Shown: piece by piece, positions 8,692-20,276 of the stretch
Position numbering within the stretch: the first letter of the stretch is position 1
Layout: each line of letters starts with the position of its first letter
Made by a program: the position numbers and the translations under genes
Assembly: GCA_049999805.1 (NCBI GenBank)
Contig: JBNGIO010006298.1
Span: forward strand, 1-25,919
Direction of reading: 5' to 3'
Origin: Folioceros fuciformis
Taxonomy: Eukaryota > Anthocerotophyta > Anthocerotopsida > Anthocerotales
DNA: 25,919 bases
The notes under the pieces: generated by a model
Databases searched by the model: none
Told to the model about the DNA's origin: nothing
The model's input: the letters and a program-made list of their open reading frames with translations, nothing else

Positions 8692-11600
8692 TCAGCCGAA
8701 GTGCGCCATTGCAAGCCTGTAACCGTTTCTCGATAGTTGGGGAAGACGTGTTACAGCCATCACACAAGCCACAAGGGCAAAAATTGAAGCCAACGCAAAC
8801 GCCGGCTCATTACCACCTCCAAAAAGAGCATCCCAGGGCCCAGCACCCAGGGCCACAACCATCTGCATTTCAGCAGATCCCAGACCGTTATGAACTACGA
8901 AGCACACCCATCTCTTGACATTAATAGCAAGACGAGTAATCAAAAGCAGATACCTGGGGTAACACAACAGCAAGATTGAGAATCCCCATAGCCAGACCTG
9001 GCAACCAAGACATCGGTTAGCTGCAAAGCATGCACAGACAAATCTCTTACGTCTCAATTGTTAACAAATGTCACCAAATGACACAAAAGAGACAGGCCTT
9101 GGCCGCCACCAGACTCTGCTGTCAGCTCAGCAGTGATTGAATACGGGACACTGTAAGTAATCTGCAACACCAACAACACACAGTTCAACAAGGGCATAGC
9201 TAAGCTCGATCCTCTGTTGTTACAATATTAGCTTTAGACCTTGTACCGCGATTTGAAACATACCGATAACGGCAAACCAAGAACCGTGAACAATGCCACT
9301 GCCGCAAATTTCACCCATGGTGGATGTACATACGCGCGTAGTCCATTGATAGTAACAGTCTCCACAGAACATGCTGTGATGATGGCTGTGGATGCCATGC
9401 ACAGAAAGACAATGGAATTGCTGATGGCCCACACGTACTTAGATCCAAGCCAGCGGCATAATGGGTCAATGAAAAATGAGCTGATTCCCAGCACCACCTG
9501 CCAAGCAAGACATGCAGCAAACAGAGATCACTTCTGATACTAGGTTTTCCAAATATTAACGCAACTGTGGAAAGAAACAATGCGCCCTGAAACACCACGT
9601 ACAGAATTGAGGAGCAAACCCAAAGACCCCTGTTGTACACCGTCCTGATAGGCTGCAATGGATGCAGCATCTCCATGTGGATCACCGTGAAAAACTTCTC
9701 GGCCCATCCAATCTGTATCAAAAAGGAAAAAAGGAAACCAAGATAACTGCACAAGCACAACATCATCAGCGGCTAACCTCACAAATGAGTAGCAGATCAA
9801 CAAGCAAAGGGAATGCAATATTCTTCATGCTTGCACTGTGGAGTACTACAGTCATAGCCAGAACATAATGAATTTGCATTGTTGACTCACCCAACAGAAG
9901 GCCATCACCAGCAACACACCCTTCATAGTTGATGGAAGCTGTCGAACACCAAGAAGGATGTTGACCAATACAGCACCAGGATTAATACTTCCATCTTCAT
10001 AATGAAGCTTTTCCTCATCAAGATCTTGAACCCTCACAGTATCTTGTCTCTCCTCATTGAGAGCGGCAACATTGGTTTCTTTATTGATTGCTTGAGTGGT
10101 GCTAGGACCTCTGTCAGGTGCCTTGGCGTCTTCGTACAACAAAGGAGAAGAATCATCTATGCGGTTATTTGCCAGGGGACTCTCTTGAGCGGATATCAAA
10201 GTGACTAGTGTACATATGGTAAGAAAGATCTGCAAGACAAAACCGAACTCCAGTAAAGATTGGGCCACGGCATTAAGAAAGTCTACAAGTGATGCTGCCC
10301 GTCGTTGGATGCTTACCACTGCTAAGAAGAAAGCAGCTTTAAGATTTCCACAAGCCTCACAGCACGCTTTGCTTGTGAGAAAGGGAAACAATCTGCAATC
10401 CAAGCAAGCTACACGTGAGTATAACTGTTTCACAACAATTAAGTTCCAATGACTTGTCCTTTCTGAGGAGCAACTCACTTGTGCCATTGGCCAATAGCAC
10501 CCGTTGCAAACCCTAAGATGTTGCCAAGAGCCATCCAAAGGACAAAAACAGCATTAGCTGTATCCCTCTGCTCTGATCCTGCAAAAGAAAGGGAATAGCT
10601 TTAGACCGTTCCCTTGCAAGCACATCATCAAATGCAATTAAACACCAATGTCCTTGGAAGTACCCGAGAGGTCTGCCAATAGAGCACGAGTAGGACCCTG
10701 AAACAAGGATGGTTTTAAGACTTCGAGGCAATAATGAAGCCCTGACTACTTGAGATGCTTAAAAGCCAAACTCATGATCAGGACTTCATTTCTAACCTGT
10801 ACAGTGTTATTGGCGAGGTCCAGTAACCAAAAGCCAATGACAAACACGAAAGCTGCACGTGGACGAGACCCTTTATAAACACTGAAAATTGCGACAGTTT
10901 CAAACCTCAGAACTTCTGCCTTGGCATTCTAGACGTACCAGAGCATAAAAGTGTGCAAGGATGGAGAGTGAACCAAAAAATTTAAAAAAGGAACATGCAG
11001 AACAAATTGTTTTCACATACTGGCAGTCGTCAGTTGTGTCGCCTAGAAGATAACCAATATCAGCTGCATAGCCTATCAGTATTACCTGAACCAACACTAA
11101 AAATCAGACCAGAAAAAAGATGAGCATCCCGTTTCCCAAACTCAAGTGGGGTAAAGAGAACAGCAAAATGAGCGAGCCAGGTACGAGGGAAAATGACTTC
11201 CAACTCTTACCGAAACCATGACTAAAAGGGCCCCAGCTAAAATGAAAGGACGCCTTCGTCCGTACTTGGATCTACATTTGTCACTCCAGACACCTATGCA
11301 GGGTTGTACCTGTAAAAAAAATGTAAGACAGACCTCTAAACTGCGTCCACTGAACTAAACAGAATGCCACCTTTCCATGCCAAAGCAAATATTGTTCACC
11401 ACAGCTGCCACCATGAATTATAATAAATCAGTATGTCAGATGCAAAGAGGTGGTCATCTTACAACAAGTCCTGTTACTGGCCCACATAGCCAAATGAAGG
11501 ATGAAAAAGCGTGCTCAATCCCAAGGGTCTGCCACCAGAACCCCACGAGAATCAGAATCAGACTCGTACTACAATTGGCCTTCCCTGATGAAACTCTCCA

Positions 11601-11865
11601 GCAACAAGCCACACGAATCCACCTGAATGTAAGGAGTTAGAAGCGACAGCTGCAAGGCCCACCCGAATTGAATCCCTGCTGCCACCATGGATACGAGAGC
11701 GAGGCTTGAAAGCGGCAAATTACTGTCAGCGAAGACCTCCGAGCTCTCTCCCTCCTCTGGATGGTCGGGAGACGCAGCATTCTCCAACCGATCTGCATAC
11801 TCCACCGCAGCATTGATTGTGGCAAGCTGAGTCTCCGGGACCTCACTTCGCTGCTTGACCGCCAT
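8692..11865 (-). CDS. SUT2: Sucrose/H+ symporter, SUT2/SUC3-like
   Basis: A 12-membrane-segment importer of the plant sucrose carrier family, which moves sucrose with protons across the plasma membrane or tonoplast. Fourteen exons, minus: 11623-11865, 11463-11528, 11211-11309, 11021-11085, 10797-10881, 10664-10697, 10479-10578, 10317-10392, 9891-10229, 9603-9746, 9264-9497, 9098-9161, 8954-8997, 8692-8862. Phases all agree: 587 aa. Hallmarks: [20 protein letters not shown] in helix 1; TLGIEH, with the conserved loop histidine (residue 87); [16 protein letters not shown] (RRR at 121-123); [33 protein letters not shown] after helix 7; [20 protein letters not shown]; and [18 protein letters not shown]. 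The ~90-residue central loop (271-360), ~50-residue N-terminal extension and 14 exons fit the SUT2/SUC3 clade better than SUT4; the clade call is tentative. Exon 12 seems to end at a GC donor. The start is the only suitable ATG before helix 1. Confidence 0.96.
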
Positions 11866-12482
11866 TCTGCGCGTCCCAGTAAGGCCTAGAGCTCCAGTTC
11901 CAGATCCCGAGGTCTCTGCCACAAACAGAGACACTTCACTTCCCCGCTTTCCTCTTATTCTCGCACAACCCAGCAAGTTCCTCGTTGGACCTGATAATGC
12001 CAACGTCTGACACAAATCCAGCAAGTATGTTCTCTGAACTCGTCGCCTTCCTTCCTTACATCCTCCTATATGCCTACTCAATTCCTCTGGAAAGATTTAG
12101 GTCTCGACATCAAATCGTTGTAACGCAACACGTCACAACCCAACGCCTTCCGTTTTCTTCGCAGCCATGGCCGACATGTGGCACCGTAGTTGGCNNNNNN
12201 NNNNNNNNNNNNNNNNNNNNNNNNNNNNNNNNNNNNNNNNNNNNNNNNNNNNNNNNNNNNNNNNNNNNNNNNNNNNNNNNNNNNNNNNNNNNNNGTTGGC
12301 CCACCAGGTGCGAGCAGGCATTGCTAGGGTTTCTTCCTGGGCGAACGCGCCCATCGCATGGCGCCTAGCAGTCCCAACCTTTAAAGGCTGAAGGCGATCT
12401 AATTTCTGCCGAGGACGCACAACTCGTGGGGAAATGTGTGTGAGGCGCGCTCTCAGGGCTTCTGTCGATCTCTAAGCCTGTG
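11866..12482. promoter_or_regulatory. Divergent region between the sucrose transporter and the orphan gene
   Basis: This holds the 5' UTR/promoter of the minus-strand transporter and of the plus-strand orphan gene, broken by a 100-N gap. The minus frame is open above the transporter start but has no ATG. No regulatory motif is recognisable. Confidence 0.35.
12195..12294. other. Assembly gap (100 N)
   Basis: Exactly 100 unknown bases, the conventional placeholder for a gap of unknown size. The base run GTTGGC occurs on both sides (ending at 12194 and starting at 12295), so the two contig ends may overlap slightly. Confidence 0.95.
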
Positions 12483-15400
12483 ATGCAGCATCTCGTTCTT
12501 GGAAAATTGGAACGACGGGATGAGTAAGTTTGCATATAAGCTTTGATGGTGAGGTACGGAGTGAACGTAATCAGATGCGGCGTCCGTTACAGAGGTTCTG
12601 TCTTCGCTTGCGAAGCATAATCCGTGATGCCGACTTGTACTTCACCGACACCGACAATGCTGCTTCCTGGTGAAACCGCAGCGTGTAATACAATTGTCCT
12701 TGTTGCCAGGTTCAGTCAGTCCTGTCAATTTGATGCTGCGATTCTTTTGTGCAGTAGGGGTTGCTGAAGGAATTGCGACTCCTCCGATACTAGAATAGTG
12801 CGAGGAGCATGACCGCGTCCATGCCGGTCTGTCTTGTCAAGGAAACTTGGCTCCATGGCAGACCCTTCCAAGTAGGATGGATTCCTTGCGTTACTTCTCC
12901 TTCCCTCCGTTTGTCCGACTTGGCTTTCAGCATTTGATGGCTTAATCCTCCCCACCTAACAGGAACGAAGAGAACACAGCGGGCAGCAACCCACCGATCA
13001 GGAATGTAGAAAACACAGACGGAAGTAACTCACCGATCAGGAACGAAGAAAACACAGACGGTAGCAACTCACCGATCAGGAACGTAGAAAACATAGACGG
13101 CAGCAACTCACCGATCAGGAACGTAGAAAACACAGACGGCAGCAACTCGCCGATCAGGAACGTAGAAAACACAGACGGCAGCAACTCCCCGAGCAGGAAC
13201 CAAAGCAACTCACCGACCAGGAGCCCAGAGAACACCGACGGCAGCAACTCACCGACCATTAGCCGAGGGAACATAGACGGCAGTATCTCTCCGATCAGGA
13301 AACCAGAGAACACAGACGGCAGCAACTCACCGACCAGGAGCCAAGGGAACACAGACGGCAGAAACTCTCCGATCAGGAACCGAGAGGGCAGAGATGGCAG
13401 CAACTCACCCATCAGGAGCAGAGCGAGCACAGACGGCAGCAACTCGCCGAGCAGGGCCGGATGGAACAAAGAGCGGAACAACGCTCAAGAGGAAGGCCGG
13501 CGGCCTAGCGCATGGTTACTCGGGGATCTCCCGACTACGACATACGGATTCCAGGGTGGCGGCAGGCGAACTTCTTCTTCGGTCCACGACAGGCACACTC
13601 CGTCACCACTTCGTAGACCGTCTCGAGGCCAAGCACACGGAAGGGTTTCGCAATGGAGCCCGCCCGAGCTCATGATCAGGAGTGCCAGGACCACCGCATC
13701 ACCGGCTTCGTCGCCGACCACGAGTTCCAGGCCAGGCGGGCAAGGTTTGGGAATCAGATCTGAGCTAGCCGCCTACGCGTCTCCAAGTTCACTGCAGGTA
13801 GGGACGAGGCTGAGAGGCGTGCCAGAGCAGGCGGAGCAGCCATATTCACCGCCGGGATTCGAGAATCTGGTCACGACAACATTACAGCAAGCGCGCGGGA
13901 CACCGAGTTGGTCAGGGCGGGTTCCGCCATACGACCATGAACAAGCTCCCTTGGATGTGGAAGCCCTTCTGACAGACACGCAGGTGAGAGAGTTCAGGAA
14001 AGCTGTAAACTTCGCGCAAAGGCCGTTGGAGGTCCAGCAGATCGTGAAGACGGAGATTGTGAGCGGACGGGCGGGGCTGGAAGCCACCGAGGCCCTGGCG
14101 AGATCGCTGCAGGAGGCTGTGAGCAAGCGGGATCTCTACAGCAAGGAGGAAATCTTGCGAGCCAAGGTGCAAGCAGTGAATCAGTTCGCAAACCCGTACA
14201 TCCCGAATTGCGATCCGGACGAGTCGGACGTGCGAGTGCCGCGCCTTCCCTCGGCTTCTGGTGTCCATCGCCCGCGCTTCAACAGGGCGTGGGTGGAGGC
14301 CCTGACGAATCCGGCGCGGGCGGCCGATGAGGCTGCGAGATGGATGTTCGCCGAGAGAGTGGTGGTAACGCAGGGGAACCTCCAGCTGGAAGGATTCAAT
14401 ACCCGGCTGGAGCATGCAGCGAGGGAATCGAGGCGGGAGCGAGTCGGGCTGAAGGGGCGTGAAAGAACGTCTCGTTTGCAGCGGCTTCAGGATGCCGACC
14501 GCGATTTCGTGCCCAAGCTCATGATTCCAACGACAGGCCGGGTCCTGACCGCACAGACGAGGGCCGCAGATGAGGGCACGACGAGCACGAGCGTCATGCA
14601 AACGATTGCGACAGTGGCCCTCGTTTACGCCGAGTGCGTGGGGCGCATAAAGGTGGCCAACACGGGCTCCTTGCTCAAGGACCCGGCGTCAATCGGCGTG
14701 CTTCCTCTGGAAGCCTTGGCTCAGATCGACGCGTTCCTGCGGCTCAGAGGCTTGCCGACCATGGACGTGCCGGGGTTGTACGACGCTTTTTTGAGCCCGG
14801 GGGTTTTCCTGGGCGGGGGCAGGCCGGTAGTGGGGAGCGAGTGGGCCAAGGCTACGAACGCGACGCTGGTGCTGCAGCGCAGGAAGGAGTCCAAGGGGAC
14901 GAGCTCCACGGCGTTGGAGTTGGAGCTGGAGCTGAGGCGGATCAAGGAAAGGGTGCAAAAGTGGATTCCGCTCTTTCGGGCGTACCTCGGGGAATATGCC
15001 GACCTGCTGGGGGCGATGATGATGGAGACTCCTCCACACATTGACCATGCGCCCGTTTGCGCGACGGTGGACAGGGATTTCTGGCCGTCGGGTCGGAAGA
15101 TGCCAGACGCGGCATTGATGCAGGAGCTGTGGGGGGACTGCGAAGAGAACTACGGCTTCCACATGAACATGGCGCTGCTCACGAGCTTTGTGACGCACGG
15201 CTCCAAGATGGAGGTGGCCATGGACGAACTGGATGTGCGCTGGACAGACCTCCTGGACGAAAAAGCAAAGGGGGAGGAGGCGGAGTACCGCAGGATGATA
15301 AAGGAGATCGAACCTCTGACACGTACGATGTCTCTCTTCCTCTGGCCTCTACTATGCATTGCACTTCAACAGAGCGTGCGCTCCGGAAACCAACCGCGGT

Positions 15401-16060
15401 TTGTGGGCGGGGCTTGCAGACCAGGTGGAGTCGCTGCTGTGCAGCGTGGCGGCCAGGGAGCAAGCCGATTCGTGTGCGCTGGAAGAGGACTGGAAGATTG
15501 TGCAACTGATCCAGCAGAAGGAAGCAGCGGAGAACAAAATGGCTGTGGTAGACCCTCTCATCTACAGCATCTGGTCGCGCCATCTTCTGGAAATGTTCAG
15601 GACGTTGATTGCCAAAGGGCTGTCGGAGATGGCCATAATAGGAAGTTGGGACGAGGGCATGCCAGAACTAACACACAATTTCTACAACATAGTGGAGAGG
15701 TGGCATGACTGGTATTTGTGGATTAGGAGAACTCCCAAAGCCATGGATTATTTGGCAACGCTGGGCATCAATGCCGAGGTTTTGGCCATGACGGTGACCA
15801 CCAACCGCGATGAACACAGGTCTCGTGCCACGCTGCAGTTCTTGGCCAATAAAGCCGCTCATCGGGTGGTTCATCCTTGGGTCGCCGAGGCTATCTCAAG
15901 CCCTCAGTTGAGTTATATGGCAGACACGTTACAGAGGTGGTTTTATTACGTCTACAACAACTACGGCTTTACCGTTGAGAACAGCAGATTGCACTTCGTT
16001 CCAGATTTCGACATCAAGTCCGATCCCCTTGATCACTATTGGGAAGGTGAACAGGCTTGA
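12483..16060 (+). CDS. Unrecognised ~1028-aa protein with N-terminal 13-residue repeats
   Basis: Proposed exons: 12483-12523 (MQHLVLGKLERRD, donor GA|GTAAGT), 12963-15322 and 15375-16060; phases agree and give 1028 aa. Residues 14-177 are tandem 13-residue repeats of the type RNVENTDGSNSPI. Residues ~178-270 are Arg/Ser/Pro/Gly-rich and probably disordered. From about 300 on the protein looks folded and mostly helical, for example DVEALLTDTQVREFRKAVNF, LGEYADLLGAMMMETPPHID and WGDCEENYGFHMNMALLTSF. The C-terminal part (WHDWYLWIRRTPKAMDYLA, TLQRWFYYVYNNYGF) lies in another frame, reached by a proposed 52-nt intron. If the short first exon is wrong, the ATG at 13672 would give a form starting at residue 251. 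I recognise no domain. A large nearly intronless body amid finely split genes could mean a recently acquired or retro-derived gene, or a domesticated element; this is inference. Confidence 0.7.
12961..13452 (+). repeat. Coding minisatellite, 39-bp tandem repeat
   Basis: Thirteen head-to-tail units, twelve of 39 bp and one (13195-13218) shortened to 24 bp. The typical unit begins AGGAACGTAGAAAACACAGA and ends CCGATC. Units 3-6 are nearly identical; the outer ones have diverged more, as expected if the array expanded from within. Every unit length is a multiple of three, so the plus frame stays open, coding for 13-residue units rich in Asn, Ser, Asp and Gly. There are no unique spacers, so this is not a CRISPR array. 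Confidence 0.95.
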
Positions 16061-16354
16061 GTCTATTGTGAATCCTCTTCTTTATCGACTTGGTGTGTCC
16101 CAAGTCTCACCAAGGCCGCACCCGCGAGTGCTCGAGCCTTCAGACTTCAGCCACAAGAAATTTAAATTAACCAGGCCCTGGCTCCGGAACCCATGACCCC
16201 TTCCGATATATATTAAGGCAATCCTCACACCCGGACGGCATATTCAACTGTGATCTGCCGGCCGTCCATCACAGACCTGCGGGACGAAAAACATCCGGGG
16301 CGAGAAAACAAGACCCAATGAGTTAGCCTCTTTTCTCAAAGGGAAATCTAACTA
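16061..16354. other. Convergent 3' flanks (orphan gene / RRM gene)
   Basis: These 294 bp lie between two stop codons on opposite strands and should contain both 3' UTRs. No gene or repeat is visible. Confidence 0.4.
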
Positions 16355-19300
16355 CTATCTCAGTAGCTTAGGAGACTGGCACCTGTGCAAATGCCGCTTT
16401 GCCGATATGGCCTCAGACAGACTTGCAAAGGTTATGGTGAAGGTGTCCCCTTTCTCCTCTTTCTTGAAGTCCTGAGATGCACCAGAAAGTACAGTTTCAG
16501 TCAATCTCTCACTCTACTCTACCCTATGTAATGGTTGACACCGAAGATCAATGGCATGAGAGACTCACAGTTATCTTTCCTTGCTTCTCAAAAGCTTGAA
16601 CAATGGCAGTCATGGACGTGTTGTCCGGGAGCCCACTGACTGTAAGCACTCTACATCCGCAAACAGAAATCCGTCAGAATTTTGCCAACCCATCTCACGA
16701 TCAGACTATTCACAGTATGTACAGCATTTACCTGCTTTTGTGGACCGGCCCACCCAGATGGATAAAACTCTTGGGCAGCGTGCTGAGAGGCCCTGACAGG
16801 GCTGTACTTGCTGAAATGCTCACTGATTGTCTTTTCTCCCGACTGTGCTCTCTCTCCTGCCTGCTGTGTGACCTCACAACAGAATTAGACTTGTGACCTG
16901 CTCCTGGGCCTGGTCCTCGTCTTGAACCTCCATCGTCCTCTGCCCTGCGGTCATCGTTACTTTGACTACCCTCACCCTTTTTCAGATCAGAGTTACCTTC
17001 CCGCTTCGAGGTGCTCAGTCCAGAGGCGGTGCTATGAAAACTAGACCTATTTGACCTATTGTTGGCTCCTGACGCTGAGGCATGCCCTGCCTGTGCACCT
17101 TGTCCCGCTCGGCCTGCAGCCTGACCTGCATCCCCTTGCCCACCACTACGGGGACCGCTTTGTTTGACATCCTGTTCTGGCACAGGGCCCATCCCCTGAC
17201 CCAATCCAGGAAGCAGTCCTTGACTCGTTCCCTGGCCTGCGAAAGTAGGTCCAATAGGTCGCCCTCCAGGGCCCATCCCTACTGTAACCATCCCTTGACC
17301 CAGACCCATTCCCTGACCTACATTCACAACCCCTACCACTGCTTGTCCAACCATTCCTCCAGGATGAGGCTCACCCCATACGGGACCCAGCATTTGTCCT
17401 CGACCCTGTGCCCTTCCTCTTCCAACCCCTTGGCCCTCATTTGCCATCGGAACAGCTGACCATGAGAGTTGACGTCCCATATTTCTGCCAGGAGATCCAG
17501 CCATTAGCCCATAAATACCTCCCATTGGTCCCCTTCCAGGGGCATAGGGCCTAGGATTCCTCCCATAAGTATCCACGGGAGCCATCAGATTGATTTGTTG
17601 CATCAGCTCTGGTCCTTGGGTCTGCCAATGCAGAAGTCCGTGAGGAACAGGACCAAATTCAAGGGTGGGCATAGGATGGATAGGTGGACCTCCAATATGC
17701 CCAGCCAATGGTGGTCGACCTGGGCCATTTGCATTTGCATGCGCATGCTGCATGATTCTCTGAGACCGGAACAGCTGCTCCTGAGCCAGAGCCTCCTGCA
17801 TATGCAGCTACAAGAACCACGCGTGTGAGACTTAACTGGCTAAAAGGGTGCATTAAGTTTGCAATCATGACCCTGCTTCACGCAAAAGAAAGCATGAATG
17901 TTAGCTTACATTAGGCCTGCCGTTAGCAGGACTGTAGATCCCTCCAACTGGTCCAACAAATCCTCGGCCCAGTGGTCGCAACTGGATTTGAGAAGCCAGT
18001 TCAGCTGGTACAAAGAGCCTCCCAGGTCCCATTATCCCTGCCTGATTATTGGGAGGGACAAGCCCCCCTGTCTCGTTACTGGTAGAACGGCCACCTGTAG
18101 GTGAAAAGGGGAAAACATGATCACAAGTTAAGACTTGCGCAGAGCACAGGGCTGCTGCACTCATCGACCATTCGGTTTCTCTAGGCAGCATCAACTAGTT
18201 CAGATTCCTTCTTGCTTACCAGGTACTGTTTTAGGAAGGCTTCGGGACCGATCTGGGTGGCGATCACTGAAAACGGCAATACAACATTTATCAGCACTTC
18301 TACCAAGAGAAGCCTAACAGAGGAACAAGGCACAAAATAATCCAAGACTCTAAACGGACACCAGAAAACTATCGAAGAATCCAAACTAACACAAAGTCAA
18401 AGCACAGTGCAATCAGAGGCTGTGCAGAGCTTTTCAACATACCTGCCCCGACTACGACCGTGCTTGGCAGTTGATCCAAGCACTTGGTCTCCTTCTCTCT
18501 TTTCTTTCCTGTCACCGTCTGAAACTTGTCTTTCTGGAGCAAATCGATCTTTTCTCCTCTTCCTTCCCTGCCGACTGACAGAGTCTTCCTCATCCTCATC
18601 GGGATTCCCTTCTGCTTCACGATCAGAACCCTCATGCTGTTTCCCGCACGGCCAACGTCCACATATAAGTGCTACTACGAGCATGATTCCTCAATCTAGC
18701 AGCATGCTGCATTTGTTGCAGGTCCTGCTACTAGCACAAAGTCCTTCCAACAATACCCACTCAAAAACTCTAGGAACGACAAGTTAGTTGCTGAGGAACT
18801 TGACAGCAGCAAGCCCAGTGTCACAATTCAGTGCATGCATGTGTCCTAGATACTGATAATATCTCCCTCGCCCGCGCACCACCCCAACCTATCATTGCAA
18901 ACTAGCATATTACATCAGTCACCTCACTATCCTTCATGCACGTTACACAAATATGGTGGCACCCGCCACCCTCTCACTGGACGCTAAGCCACATTTCACA
19001 CGAAAATAGACATTCTAAAGCAGAGAAACACGGAGCAGATGAAAATCCTTGGAAAAGCATCAAGTCTGTATTCCATCTCCACAAAGAACTGCCGCAATGT
19101 TGCACAAGCTTTGATCAAACATCGCTCCAATGTTACCTCATTGAGAGATATCGCCACCAACTCCTACTACCGATGATAGCCAATATTGGCCCTGACTTTG
19201 CATTCTGACACAAGCAGCTTTCAATCTGGGGTGTTCGGTTCACTACCCTCAACTCTAGTAACTTGTACTGGGAAAGTTTTCCAGCAGTCAGGGATGGAGC

Positions 19301-20276
19301 GGCGAGGCATAATAATCTCTCAGGGTAAACCCCGCACCATTTCAACAAAGTGGCCTGACCAACCCTCTTTGAGGAGGAAGAGAAAACCAAGAGGGCTTGT
19401 AGTGGGGACTCCACTGACCTCAAACGAGTCAAATGGGACCACTCTCTGCACTGGAAATTGGTGATCTCGTGGTGAGGACACACATGAAAAGGAAAATCCA
19501 AAGGCTTCATCCCCAGATGGCAAGATTGGAGCAGGGAGGGAGTGCTCAAGACATATATCTACCCCACAGATACGCGGCTCGGTGAGCACAGAAGTCTAGG
19601 AAAATGGATGGACATAATAGCAAGATTGTGGCATGGATCATATACACAGAGCAGCCAAGATATGCAAATGGGGTCCTTGGGAAAGTCACACCAAGGGAAG
19701 GTCAATAACAAAAGGCCCCGTAACCTAGATCCCGGTCCCTCCCGGCGAGGGTTGCAGTAAATCGAGTGAGCAGAAATCAATGCTTGTCTAGTGGATGAGG
19801 GAGAAAATGTGGGTAATGAACATCCAGAAAAATAAGGAATGAAATGGTTGGAATATCAGGGTGATCACCATGGCAGCGTCATCCAGCTCGCCATCCTCCA
19901 AGTCAGCTTTCCGATGCTTCCTGTGCCTAGACTCCCCTACCCTTCGTAACCCGTGACTTCTCCCTTCTCCACGACCAGCAGCACATTTAGTAGGCTGCAT
20001 AACGACCCCATCCTCCTTGTCTTCTTTTTCCTCCTCGATCTCTCCACTCTCGGCTCCCTCCTTGGGAGCAATTGATGCAGCGGCCGCTCCATCGGGTGTC
20101 GGAGGGTCGACAGGCCCAGCTTCCTGCGAGTGGGCAAATCGCCCCCCATCGCCTGCTTGCTTAGCGCTTTCCTCTATGTCCAACTCCTCGTCCGATCCGA
20201 AGCCATAGTCAGATCCCTCAAAATCAACCAATTCCTCATCCTTTACTTCGAAGTCGGCACTGTCACCTTCTGCCAT
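16355..20276 (-). CDS. Acidic/Gly-Pro-rich protein with C-terminal RRM-like domain
   Basis: Proposed exons, minus: 19869-20276, 18443-18636 (5' border uncertain), 18220-18266, 17910-18094, 16732-17807, 16569-16635, 16355-16471; phases agree, ~697 aa. The N-terminus is acidic (MAEGDSADFEVKDEELVDFE, EELDIEES, DLEDGELDD). Next comes a charged Arg/Lys/Glu/Ser region (RKRRKDRFAPE, SDRHPDRSRS), then a long Gly/Pro/Met/Gln-rich segment (NETGGLVPPNNQAGIMGPGR; MQEALAQEQLFRSQR) and a Ser/Arg region. The end, split over three exons, reads SFIHLGGP, SGLPDNTSMTAIVQAFEKQG, then GDTFTITFASLSEAISAKRH: a beta-alpha-beta/beta-alpha order like an RNA-recognition motif, though without aromatic RNP1/RNP2 residues. 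An RNA-binding nuclear role, perhaps in mRNA processing, is inferred from composition. Intron 1 is unusually long (1232 nt) with a weak GTGATC donor, so an exon may be missing. Confidence 0.75.
19419..19595 (-). other. Possible cassette exon inside the long first intron
   Basis: A 177-nt open block with a good acceptor (CATTTTCCTAG) and good donor (GAG|GTCAGT) fits phase 0 on both sides of the RRM-protein gene. It would add 59 residues beginning TSVLTEPRICGVDICLEH. Its composition is unlike the rest of this low-complexity protein, so it may be chance. Confidence 0.25.

Noticed and set aside
12961-13452. CRISPR-like regular repeats
   Set aside because: Units are contiguous and all similar, without unique spacers, and the genome is eukaryotic.
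12942-13481. Minus-strand ORF of ~179 codons with a repeated LPSVFSTFLIGEL pattern, resembling a membrane repeat protein
   Set aside because: It is the antisense of the plus-strand minisatellite. The 39-bp unit lacks stops in this frame too, and the plus frame continues into a long coding body while this one does not.
14634-15198. Several 70-170-codon ORFs on both strands inside the orphan gene
   Set aside because: They are shadows of a G+C-rich coding body. The main plus frame is longer and continuous.
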